NCBI RefSeq assembly: GCF_012489685.1
Contig: NC_080044.1
Coordinates: forward strand, 54,312,964 to 54,376,963
DNA length: 64,000 bases
Direction of reading: 5' to 3'
Source: Lotus japonicus
Taxonomy: Eukaryota; Streptophyta; Magnoliopsida; Fabales; Fabaceae
Positions 11,664 through 22,910 of the stretch are shown here, in pieces. The notes below the pieces were generated by a model, which had not been told where the DNA came from, searched no databases, and was given only the letters and a program-made list of their open reading frames with translations. The translations under genes and the position numbers were made by a program. Every line of letters begins with the position of its first letter. The stretch's first letter is position 1.

Positions 11664-14600
11664 TCTTATCCCTGTATCACCAAAGCAAATCATAAACAAT
11701 TGAGTGCCCAAGGTGAACCAAGAACACCACATAGAGTAACTAAAAAAACGGGAGAAAGTCCAGATCCAGTCAATACCACAAATCATTAACATGTAAGTAT
11801 GTAACCAATGATGATGCTTTGAAAAGGATTCATTAAGTATTAGATATACGAATGCAATGTTAGGAATTGCGCCAGGAGAAATATAACAGAAACACAATCA
11901 CAACACAAGAATTTAACATGGAAATCTCCAAAACGGGAGGAAACCATGGCATATTTGTACATTCAACCAGAGAACAGCACGATGTTAAACTTTTACAATA
12001 CATGGATTTTTCTCTCAGTCACCCCACAAACTCAGTACGCCCATACTCTTCCAAAGAAAATATTTGAACTACATCTCACAACACCGAGGTAGTCAAAATT
12101 GGGATTATGGCTTTAGTCGGGGAAGGGGTTTTAATTGTAAATCGCATAATCGTAAGATTTAGCAAAACTCATAATATGCATATAAAATAGCATAAACAAC
12201 AACAAAAAACACATTAAATAACTAGAGACACTTACTTAAAGGTGTACTCATCCTTATAAGTCGTAAAAATAACTCATAGTTAACAGGAATGCCATACTAA
12301 AACAACCTCAATACCAACCCCAATCCTAACATCATCACTTGATGTACCACCCCCATCCTCTCATCACCGGTGTTGGAGCCTTGTCGATGGTCAGAGCCTT
12401 ATCGCCAATGCATGGGGGAGAGAAGGGGCCTCAACGGCTCAAAAAACTAGAGCAAACCACAAGCGGATTGGACACCACATCTTTCACCCAAAACCTTAAG
12501 GCTTGGGTGTATGGGTCCTCTCACTCATAAAGTGCTCAACACTCTCCTTTTTCTTCCAATGTGGGACTTAATCACACTTGATATCCCAACAACAACACCG
12601 CATCGAGCTATGCTCAACCTCAGCGTATGCATCTTCCGCTTTCATTGGATACACCCGTCAATCATAGCATATCATTCTCTAATTGTCTCCTAGGATTATG
12701 GTCACTTCACCACCTTCAACCTTGTCCTCCCCAAAAGTATTGTTTAAACCAAAAACTTGTAGGATCAGGTAATGAAGTCAGCAACAACAATATATGTTCC
12801 ACCAGATAGATTTTATCATCTATGCTCAATAGTTGATATACAAATGGTTGAATGCATTAATGAGGTCATGAAGATTTCCACCTGTTTTCATTTTAAGTTG
12901 GTATAATTCAATCTTCAAGCAAATTTGGTTAGCAATTTTTTTGTTGTTGTCAAACTAGTAACTAAAATTATATGACTTTACAATTCTAAGTAAGGAAATT
13001 GAGTTAACTAACTTACAAACTAATTCATCATAGATTCAGATCGACGGGAGCAAAATCAATCTAACTCACATAAATGCGAGTCTAGTCAAGAGTGAACAAG
13101 TCTTAGAGGGCATTTAATATCTAACCCTAAATTTACCAAAAAGATGCGCCAAAAAATGTCACCAATTAATCATAAAACTATATCTAGTGTCCGAGAAAGT
13201 TGTGGGGCAGAATAAAAATTCCATAGTATCCTAAATCAAGATATATCATAAGTTAAAGACTCATATGAATTTTTGAGAAGATCAGTTATTAAATAAATAA
13301 TTAAAATCGTAAGGAGCCAAAATTTCAGCGGCTTTATTGAAGCATGTGAAAAATGAAAAGTCACGCAACTAAGACCTCGTTTGGTTGGGGGGCCCAAAAG
13401 CAGTTATTAAAGCTTATCCAGTATACATTTTTTAGTAGAAAAAAACCCCAATATGTGGTCCTTTCCAAACAGCTATAAAAGTGTGAAGCAGCTACGATTT
13501 TTCAGTTCATGTGGAGAATTGACACAAATGGGTTTTTGGAAATGAGTGGCGTACCAGGGAAGCTACGAGCATGAGAGGTAAACAGTGAAGAAGGAAGAAA
13601 GGTTAGAAGCTTCTTCTTCTTGTTGTTGTTCTTCCCTTTCCCTTCAACTTCTTCACACTCTCACGATCGATCACTGATACATTCACCACATTCAGCTACA
13701 GTGATACTCAGAAAAATTGATTCACACTTTAAAAACACTTCCACCAAGATCGAAATCGAAATGTGAAATATGATAGGTGATGTGAGAAAAAAAGAAGAGA
13801 TATGAATAGAAAAATGGAGTAGAAATGAGACGTAAGAGAATCTTTTCAATCCTGTATTTTCGGTGAATAGATTAAAAAGTAAAAAAAAAAAATGGTAGTG
13901 TGAAGGACGTTTTGTCATTACTGTAGACAGCTGGAATCTTCTAGAAACAATTGTGGTAAGAATTGAAAAGAAATTATGGATATCTAAATATTACATATTT
14001 TATTTATTGAATATAATTATTCCTATAAGTTTATTTAATCATTGTACGTCTTTTTTAAGAAATATGGTAAAATTTAATTATGAAACTTTTTGTAGGAATT
14101 AAAAAGCAATTATGGATGTCTAAATATTACATATTACGTATTACGTGTGTTAAATATGTTGTTAACATTTTCCGATGTATCAAAAAAAATATGTTGTTGA
14201 CGTTGAAATATCTCATTTTTAATTTTAGTTCCTAAAAAAATGTAAACTTCTGAAATATTACTCTACCACATGATCGATTATTGGCTTCAATTGCTCTCCA
14301 ATTTGAAAACTTGTGAAAGGAATGGTGCAAAAAAAACTAATATGCGAGAAATAATATTACTTTCATATTATTTTTTGGAGTAAAATTTGATGGAAGAAGG
14401 AGAAAGTTAAGAATAAAATAAAAATTAAGAAAAATAAAAGTAGATGTGGTAGATGATAAGATGAAATATATATAAATAAAAATATATGAAAATATGGTGT
14501 ATAAAAAAATGAGTTGTGAACATATCATTGTTGATTATGCGAGAAAATTCAATATTAAATAAGTATCCAACTTTCAAAGATTTGGTGGTGTTATTCCATT

Positions 14601-15585
14601 CAAGAGTTTGCAGCTAAGATCAAGACATTCTAGTGTTTGGTAAACTCATAGGGAATGTTTGTAGGAATTATTTTAAATTTGATCTTTAGTGGAATTTATA
14701 ACACCAACATCTTGAAGGCACAAAAGAGAATTGTCGCAGTTTCAAGAATCTACCTGCAATGAGATACCATGCACATGTGTCACTCCAAATTGGGATCTTC
14801 CTCTCTATTCTCTCTCTATATGACTGAGTTCTTGATGGGAAGGCTGCACAGCGAAAAAGGGAGAGAAGATCGAGGATCTTAGCTATATATATGATATAAT
14901 ACTAACCCTAAATTTCATTCATCATGGGCTCTAGATACTCACCCTACACCATAATCCAATACACTTGTCCATTGGGCTTGAGCCCAATAAACATAAATAT
15001 TATTTTTTATTTCAAGAGGAGAAATATATATATTTATATATATATATATGAATATATAGAAAATGTTGAAAAACAGGCTCTCTTAACAACATGGGTACAA
15101 TAACTTGGTCAATCAAAAGGCTGACAAAAATCCAACCAACAAACAAAAATCCTCTCAAAAACCTCCAAGAAAACGATAAACAACCTACCAAAACACACCT
15201 AAAAACTTGTGCGCCTACACCAAACGGAAAAGCCCAGTCGTACACTCAAAAACTCCAACCAAACTGAGAACAAAAAAAATCCAACCAATCACTGCCATAT
15301 GGCTTAGAGACAAACCCTAAAAGAAAAACAAACATAAAAACAAAGACTTAGAACTCCATACGAGAAAGGAAAAGCAACAACTTGGTCGATCAAAACACGA
15401 TCCACACCCAACTTCAAATGACGAAACACAACCAAGAGCAGTAAACAATTCAATGGGCATGGAGTAGCAAAGATGGATCAACAATGTGAGCCCACCAAAT
15501 GACCCACTGGGCTCACGTTGAATCAAATAATAAACAGAAATGTTATATATATGGTGACTATCAAACTCACAATGAATCAAATTAG
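11664..15585. other. Gene-free region upstream of the MORC gene
   Basis: About 3.9 kb without a supported gene. The MORC promoter and any 5' UTR exon should lie in its left part; a CT-rich stretch at 13610-13670 is one candidate leader, but no TATA or start was convincingly placed. Scattered repeat remnants occur, including a duplicated phrase 'tctaaatattacatatt' near 13983 and 14118, and a (TA)n run near 15026-15048. Open frames here are short and biased. Confidence 0.5.
12380..12600. repeat. Dispersed LTR-like fragment
   Basis: Contains 'accttaaggcttgggtgta', 'tcactcataaagtgctcaac' and 'ccaatgtgggact', a combination familiar from dispersed legume LTR or TRIM fragments. No paired copy or ends were found in the window, so it is at best a remnant. 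Confidence 0.35.
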
Positions 15586-15772
15586 GTTAATGGTCAAATT
15601 AGTCTCTAGTTTGTAAGCGAGTTTGACTTTGGTCCTTTTTAGGAAAAATGACATTTAGCGGCGGTCAAAATCCGCCAGTAATTGTAAAAATGATGCCACT
15701 AAACGTCATTTTTCCTCAGAGGAACTAAAATCAAACTCGCTTACAAACTCAGAGACTAATTTGATCATTAAC
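15586..15772. mobile_element. 187-bp hairpin element (MITE)
   Basis: The two halves are near-perfect inverted copies over about 78 bp: left arm gttaatggtcaaattagtct, right arm agactaatttgatcattaac, with matching inner stretches (tttgtaagcgagtttga and tcaaactcgcttacaaa). The short loop around 15665-15695 holds the partly palindromic 'gcggcggtcaaaatccgcc'. No target duplication was recognised. Confidence 0.75.
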
Positions 15773-16822
15773 TCATTAAATAATTACATGACTTATGGGA
15801 AAGTGAGAAGTTTTCCATTCAACCTATTTTATAAAACCAAGATTCACCAACCAATTGAAGCCCACACACAAAATTCTAACAATATTGATTGGGTTTTATT
15901 AGTTTGAATATCATTTTGAAAATGACTCACGAGTTGAACAACTTTATGATCACTAACATAACTTGATAACAATCACCACAAAAAAACCTGATCAAAACAC
16001 TTAGGCTTCTTTTGAGTAGTAAGAAGACAGGCATATCAATATCTAATCTTTCCTTTGGCTACCAAGAGAAAAGAAACCCCTAGGTGGGTCGACCCATGGT
16101 AAAAAAATTATTCTCACAAATGAAGAGAAAACTCAAAGCAAGATCAGTTTTTGTTAAAAAGTCTACTTTGTCATCACTTATATGTTTATTAAGTTGAATA
16201 GTTTTAAAATTTTGATTATTTTAATTTAATTTATTGATTTACCATGGGTGATTTACCATTATCACATGCATTGTCATCACTTATCATATTCTTCACTGCT
16301 ACCATTTTCCCTCGCGAAGCCCGACCCTCCAACGGTCATTCGACAATTCTTCAAAAAACAAAAGTGACACTAGGAAAATAAAACAGGTGGCATGCAAGAG
16401 TAAAAATTACCCACAATAAAAGGTAAGATGACATGTTGATTAAAAAAATAAAAATTGAGATTACAATAATATCCTTTTATTCCCTCTCTCCTCTCTCCAC
16501 AATGTGACCATCTTCTCCCCTGGATCTTACAAAGCTATAGCCCCTTTAACCTTTATTGGCGCCAAACTCTTTAACTCTGACGGCGATCTTTGGAGGATCA
16601 ACATAAAATTTCTAGGGAATGGAGAACGAAAAGTGAGAGATTGGAAGACAAACAAGGTCTCAATTTGCCGATTTTGTGTTGGGCGTAAACAGAGATGTGA
16701 AGACAAACAAAGATTTTCCCATTTTAATTTCTTCACCGTGAATCTAATATGAAACATGTTTAAAAGCCAAAACAAACAAAACACATCACTATCGATATCA
16801 TTGTGCATATTTTCGATCTCCA
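15773..16822. other. Intergenic stretch with no recognised gene
   Basis: About 1 kb of AT-rich sequence between the hairpin element and the coding-like fragment. Some long open frames on both strands around 16500-16820 have no recognisable domain. Confidence 0.4.
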
Positions 16823-17151
16823 TTATCGTGTGCTACAGATCTGGATGCATTGCATCCATGTCGAGATCCAACAATGATGGAGATGTAACGGCATTGGATA
16901 TCTCTCTAGAGCTCGGCGACGCGGAGCTTCCACATCCATCAAGCCAGGGGACGTGATCAGAGTCAACGCCAACGGTGAGGTCGTTCTCTCGCTGCGGAGG
17001 AACGTTGTCTTTGAATTGGTCAGCGAACTGGGGGTGAGATCGTGAAACTTATGCTCATAGTTGGTGCGGGAATGGAAGTCCATGGCGACGATGTCCCAGT
17101 CCTTGAAAGCATAACGCTTGACGACAGACGCTAGGAAGAGCTCATCCCACG
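16823..17151 (-). pseudogene. Possible captured fragment of a Myb-like/bromodomain gene
   Basis: On the minus strand the frame beginning near 17149 reads WDELFLASVVKRYAF then KDWDIVAMDFHSR, which resembles the Myb/SANT-like N-terminal region of plant bromodomain proteins (pattern W.ELLLA.AV.R.G..DWD.VA.E...R). Local GC content is higher than in the flanks. Similarity fades after about 40 residues, the frame starts without an ATG, and no bromodomain is nearby. Inferred: a decayed or transposon-captured exon. Homology was judged by eye only. Confidence 0.4.
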
Positions 17152-17754
17152 TGACCTAGGGCTGGTGGTGGTGCGTCTCTAGGTTTGGGTTATGGTTTTA
17201 GGTCTGAAATGTGATTTTGATTGTTTTCCTTACGATATCGTTAAGAGGTGTGGGTTGGAGTAAGTGAACGAGATTTGATGACCGAAGGCGGTGGTGACCG
17301 GAGGCGGAGGTGGTGATCACGTGAGGTATTGGCTAGAGGTGGGAGTTTGCTGGTGAAGAGGTGGTATGAGAAGGTTTAGGGATAAATGCGTAAAAGACAA
17401 ATTAAAGTTATAATAAATTACAAATATAAAATTACAAGTGTAATAGGTTACAAATACAACATCTTAACATAATATTTTATTTCTGTGACGGTAAAGATAT
17501 CTCGCACCGGTGCAAGACTTAAGAGGTATTGGACCTTATTAGCCCCCAATAGATCAAGTATCTATAGTTTGGTTGAGGAACAAACCCATATAGGTCTCAC
17601 TCTTCTTTATGAGGATTTGTTTAGTATGTTGTATAGTATAAAATATGACACTGTTAGGTATGATAGGATAATGTCTGATAAAAATTTAATTTTATACAAC
17701 ATTTGATCATTCACTATATAACTTATCATATCGTTTGAATTGATACAATCATAT

Positions 17755-18360
17755 GTTTGGTAAAGGGTGGTGGAGAGTGATGGTGATGATGGTCGTGGTA
17801 GGTGGAAATGGTGGTAGAGATGGCGGTGCTAGTGGAGGCGGTGGAGGGTGGTAGTTGTGGAGGTAGTGACAACGACAATGATGGTAGTGGTGGGTAGTGG
17901 CGGTAGAATGGTAGTGGAAGTAGTGACGATGGTGGTGGTGGTGGTGGAGACAATTGTGATAGGGGTAGTGGAGCTGGTTGTGGTGGCGGTAATGGTAATG
18001 GCGGCGGCGACAGTGTTGTAAGGCGGTGGTGGCAGCAATAACAACAACAGTTGTAGTGTGGTATGCGGTGGTGAGGGTAGGGGCAGAGTTGGTTGTGGTG
18101 GTGATGGTGGCGGTAGTGGTGGTGGCAACAATGTTGTAGGGTAAGGGTGGCAATGACGAAGGGTGATGGTGGCAGCGATGGAAATAGCGACAACAACATT
18201 GGTGGTGACGATGACAATAGCAGTGGTGGTGATGCTAGTGGTGGTGGTGGCAGTGGATGTCGACGGTAATGGCGACAACAACAATGGTGGTGATGGCTGC
18301 AGTGGTAGTGGCGGAGGTGGCAATGACGACAACAGTGGTGGTGATAGTGAATTAAATAAT
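17755..18360. repeat. 600-bp cryptic GGT/GAT/GCG trinucleotide-rich tract
   Basis: The plus strand is an irregular mix of ggt, gtg, gat, gcg and aca triplets with no fixed unit. Because stops are rare in such sequence, all three minus frames stay open for 130-167 codons (His/Pro/Ser/Leu/Thr-rich) and one plus frame for 68. This is low-complexity DNA rather than a gene. Confidence 0.7.
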
Positions 18361-19050
18361 TGTAAGTAGCTTATATGTCACAATTTTATCAGGCCTTATC
18401 CATCATTTATATAATGAACTAAATAATTCATCATTTTAATATATAAGAGTGGATTGATGGATAAACATATACATTACAATATTAGTACCAAACAATTTAT
18501 TAAACTTATAATGTATTGTATAAGTTTATATTATCATGTCTAATACAACATATCAAACGGGTCCTGAATACATGGCATGAAACCCATTATGCCTGGCATG
18601 AAACCCATTATGCCTTTGGTGGGTTAGGGTAATGGATTGAGTGTTGGATTATCATTTTAATTTTGTTTTAATTGTGCGGATTATTATTAATCAACTATTG
18701 AGAATGCTTTTTAGTTTAGTTATTAATGTCAATTATTAATTTAACTGTAATACATGTACTGTGATAAATGATATATTAGGCTTTTATTATTAATTGAATT
18801 GTTATGAGTAGATTAATTACCTGTGTCTAATGAAATGACCAGTCTCATCTGATAGTTATATAAATTGAGCAAGTGAGCATTAAATTTAGAAGTGAGCAAA
18901 AGACAACCACTACCCACGCATGAGAGTCACAGTTTAGCATAATTGGAGAGAGAATAACCAATTTAAATAAAAGAGTGATGTAGTTAATTTTGAGGGGTGA
19001 GTATACAAATTGAGTGTCTCACTGTCATAGTGAGCACTTAAAATTATATA
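18361..19050. other. Intergenic stretch, AT-rich
   Basis: No gene seen. A 21-bp phrase (ggcatgaaacccattatgcc) is duplicated in tandem at about 18575-18617. Confidence 0.5.
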
Positions 19051-19062
19051 CTCTTTTCGATC

Positions 19063-19663
19063 CAGTGTTATCAGACTCGGACCGGTGATCGACTCGGTCG
19101 AGACACTGGGTCAATGGTTCAACCACTGGGTCATTGGTTCAATTGCTTGACTCGGTTTATATTAAAAAAAATTAAAATATTTAGTATATCATATATATAA
19201 AATAATATGCATTCTTCCTAACAAGAAGCAAAGTGGTGTAGTGGAAATTTGGATTAGCTTTCTTCCCTCAAGGTCTTGTGTTCAAGTCCTAGCTATGACA
19301 ATTTTTTTAAATGCACAACTTTTAAAGTGGTGCAATTTTACACCACCTTACTTTGACCGGTTATAACAGGTCAAAATGGTGCATATTAGAGGTCCCCTTG
19401 ACCAAATAATTAACATTAAATGTAAATTAATTATAGTTTGACCATTAAAAACAGTTTTGACAAAAAAAGACAAAATCAGAAGAAAAAAAAAACTGACCAG
19501 TCCATAAAAAAACCGGTTGAGTCGCCGGTTTATTCCCTAAACCGACCGGTTCATACCGGTTGAATTGCATGGCCGATCCATTTAATGGCTCGGACCGGTC
19601 AGGGATCCTGTTCCCGGTTCAATCGGTCGAACCGGCCGGTCCGGTCCGAGTTTTATAACACTG
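19063..19663. mobile_element. hAT-like TIR element inside the Stowaway-like MITE
   Basis: Ends are cagtgttat on the left and ataacactg on the right, with longer imperfect pairing (actcggaccggt against ccggtccgagt). Flanking octamers tttcgatc and ctccgatc agree at 6 of 8 positions, a possible worn 8-bp target duplication. The inside is rich in ccggt/accgg words and holds a SINE-like insert at 19230-19310. Non-coding. A Mutator-like origin is the alternative. Confidence 0.5.
19230..19310 (+). mobile_element. tRNA-derived SINE-like sequence
   Basis: An A-box-like gtggtgtagtgg at 19233-19244 is followed 33 bp later by a B-box-like gtgttcaagtcc at 19278-19289, then a T-rich tail. The order and spacing of an internal RNA polymerase III promoter fit a SINE head. 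Confidence 0.5.
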
Positions 19664-20114
19664 CTCCGATCCTTTTTATAAGAAACACTTTGGAGATTTT
19701 TCTTGGTCCTATTTATAAGAAACACTCTTATAAAATTAAGTCAAATAGTCAATACCAATGCAAAGGGACTTATTCCCAATACAAAAATATGGAGGGAAAT
19801 TGCAAGCACCCAATAGGTATGATCAACATTTATGGTAATTAGCATAATTGTTCTTGTAAAAAGGAAAAAACAGCATTGGAATTAAGCATAGTAGTTAATT
19901 TTATAAAAAATATTAATTTTCTTGGTTTGTGTGATTTTGTCCAAGTTTTTCTTATAAAAAGGACTGCAAGGAGTATTATACAAAGTATATTGAAGAGAGA
20001 AAAACCAATTTAAACAAAAAAAGAGCGATGCGACTAATTATGAGGGAAAGTGTGCAAATTGAGTGTCTCACTCTTTAGAGTGAGAGCTCAAAATTATATA
20101 AAGTGATAAACTTA

Positions 20115-22630
20115 GGTGCCCACTAGGGTGGGCAACTTTAAAAATGGTCCACCGATGCACCATTATCATATGTCATTAGATCTGAGAATCTTAGAATATT
20201 CTTTTATTGGATGGTTAGGATTGAATGATGAACAAAATGATAAAAATGTAAATTTAGAACCCTTCTTCATCTTCCACAACCCACCCTGTTCTTCATCTTT
20301 CCCCCAACCCACCCCTGTTCATCAAAGAACTTCTGGTTCAATCTATTCATTACGCACAAATGCAAAGCTCTGTGGTTAAATTAACAACAAACAATGATGA
20401 TGATGATGTCTAGCAACATCTGCAGATCGATTAACCTCACCCCAACCAATTGCAACCTCAACCCCACCCAGAAACTCACCCCCACAAACCCCATTCAGAA
20501 CCAAAGAGAAGATGAAGAAGCAGAAAACATAGGTGCGAGAAGGAGAGCGATGGAGTGAGAGGAGAAGATTCATCGTGGGTGGTGCGATGGCTACAGATCC
20601 ATGGTATGAGGCACAAATCTGAAGATCTGGGATGATTTTTAGGTTTTGGGGTTGGTTCCATGGGGTTTTTGGTCGTTGGGTTTTGGGTTCAAAAAGATGA
20701 AAGAATCATAACCCAAAAGCCTCTTGATCATGAAAGGGAAAATCAGATTGGGTCGCTGGGTTTTGGGTAAAGTATCAAGAAACTCTTTGAAGTTTTGAAC
20801 CTTGAATCTACCCTTGCCGTGAGCTATGTGCTCTTTCCTCCACCTCAACAAGTGGTAAAGGCAACCCTGCAAGATGCAATTGCAGATTGGAAGAAAACAA
20901 ACAGAAGTGAAAAATGTGATTGATAAAGGTTTGTCAAAAAGAAAAGAAAGATGGAAGAATCAGAAACTCTTTGAACTTTGGAACCTTGAATCTTGAAACA
21001 AAATAGATGGATGAAGGTGTGAAAGTTTTAGGATTTAATTTTTTGGCTTAATTGCATTTTTGGTTCCTGATGTTTGACCTTTGTGCAATTTTGATCCCCT
21101 TTGTTTTAATTGAGCGATTTTAATCCCCTTTGTTCCAATTTGTGACAATTGGGGTTTTCCGTCAAATCTCAGTTAAATCCTTGACGCCGTTAGCTTACAC
21201 AGCCATATTACGTGGATTTTACTATTTTAAATAATAAAAATATTTTCAGTAATTAAAAAAAAACTAAATGATTCATCATCTTCATCAATTCAGATCATTA
21301 GATTTGGCACCCCAATCATTAGAAATGTCACCCCACTTACGGAAACCGAAATATTTCGGAAATAAGGTTTCCGAAGCATTTTTTTACTCAAAAGTGTGGT
21401 TTTTTACTCAAAAGTGTGGTGTTAGATGTATTTTGAACAAAAAATCACGAATTAATTCCGGAATCTAAGATTCCGAAATAATTCGGAACTTGAAAATCCG
21501 AAAATTGGAGGTGTGAAATCTAATAGTTGGGGTGGCAAATCTAGCTCTCATCAATTCATCATCATCTCTAAACATCATCATCTCCCAACATCATCATCTA
21601 CATCATCAATCCATGTCAAACCCTACAAACCCAGATCTGGAACCTTGAACAAACCCAGTTCCAACACATGTTTTAAGTGTTATTTTCCGTCAAATCTCAG
21701 TGTGTGCATGGTTGATGACAGATTCAAAGTAGCCATTTCAATTTCATCATCATCATCAAATCGCCACCTTCTCTCCGGCCCCCTTCCTCCCCGCCTCACG
21801 TGCCGCCCTCGGCCTCCCTTCATCATCCCTGACCAACAACAACCACAAGGTAACCTAATCATATTGTACATACTTTCTTCCTCTTCACCTTTTCCATTTC
21901 CACAACTCACCCAAACCCAGATCTGGGCTAAACTCCTACAAATCCCCCTGTTCCACTATTTCCCCAATTCACCAAACCCTAAATCGCTCAAATCGCGTTC
22001 ACTTTTTGATCCCCGCGCACTTGCTTCACCACTTCCTCCCACTGTTGCTGCTGATGCGGGTGGTGGTGGTAATCATCGTCTTCCAAATCGGGATCCCCTC
22101 TTCCTCTCTCATGCTCTTGAAGTCGGGTTGGGTGGATGGGTGTGAGTGAGGGAGATAAGAAATCGGGTTGGGATTGGCGATGGCGTTTTTGCAGCGGTTG
22201 TGGTTTGGTGGATGGGGTGGGGGAGAGAAAAAGATGAGTGAGAGGAGAATAAGGGATTTAGGAAGAAGATGTTTTATTTTTTATTTTACGTTGCAGATAC
22301 AAATTTAAAAATAAAATAAAAGAATAATAATAATTTTTTAATTTAGTTTAGGTGGTACATTTAGTAAAAGGGGGGTGAAAATAGCAACTACCGTTAGCAA
22401 TTATATGGAAGGCTAACGGCAGGATCCAATTGTCACAAATTGAAACAAAGGGGACTAAAATCGCTCAATTAAAACAAATGGGGTGTAAATTGCACAAAGA
22501 CCAAACATCAGGGATCAGAAGTGCAATTAAGCCTAATTTTTTATATATATTTATCTATTGAAAAAATTACAAAAATCACCCTTGGTCCATGGGTGGACCA
22601 CTTTTAAAGTTGCCCACCCTAGTGGGCACC
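20115..22630. mobile_element. Outer Mutator-like element with perfect 9-bp target duplication
   Basis: The left end ggtgcccactagggtgggca and the right end tgcccaccctagtgggcacc are inverted copies matching for about 40 bp. Directly outside both ends is the 9-mer ataaactta (20106-20114 and 22631-22639), a perfect direct repeat. Nine-base duplications are the hallmark of Mutator-superfamily insertion. No transposase frame is present, so the element is non-autonomous. A second Mutator-like element (21045-22533) is nested near its right end; without it the outer element would be about 1.0 kb. Confidence 0.85.
21045..22533. mobile_element. Inner Mutator-like element nested in the outer one
   Basis: Long inverted ends of about 150 bp begin ggcttaattgca and end tgcaattaagcc, and are flanked by the perfect 9-mer taatttttt (21036-21044 and 22534-22542). 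The inside (about 21540-22240) is much more GC-rich than its surroundings and holds a 210-codon frame at 21513-22145 without recognised domain. This composition resembles a Pack-MULE that has captured host sequence. The phrase ttttccgtcaaatctcag occurs both in the left TIR and at 21684, so part of the TIR is duplicated inside. A 21-bp tandem duplication lies at about 21380-21421. Confidence 0.85.
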
Positions 22631-22910
22631 ATAAACTTATTCCATTTTATCATATTTCGTTAGTCAATTAATGATAGCTACTTTTACAGACAACTAATAT
22701 AAATGTGGCGAGACAACTAAATTGGCATGGCCATGGGTTTTGAATCATATTTTTGAAGGCTTTCAAGGTCTTTTTCATAAGAAAATGGAGAATACAAGAC
22801 TCTCATTCTATCATCACTCTCATTGTATGTGCACACTCTTCAAACAAAAAATGACATTTACAAAATGGAATTCAAGACCAGTTTATGCTGTCCTTATCCT
22901 GCCATACTTT

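Larger units (their letters stand above)
19051..19973. mobile_element. Stowaway-like MITE, interrupted by another element
   Basis: The right end (rcctttttataagaaa type, seen as ttataaaaaggactgcaagg) matches a split left end: ctcttttcgatcc at 19051 and ccgatcctttttataagaaa after 19664. TA lies at both outer borders. Removing the insert at 19063-19663 leaves a roughly 320-bp element. The split left end shows that the insert arrived later. Confidence 0.5.

Noticed and set aside
17726..18332. Three overlapping minus frames of 134-167 codons rich in His, Pro and Thr
   Set aside because: All three frames are open together because of the triplet composition, there is no start context or domain, so no protein is supported.
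21513..22145. 210-codon plus frame
   Set aside because: Lies inside the inner Mutator-like element, low-complexity Ser/Pro/His-rich, and no recognised domain; kept only as possible captured sequence.
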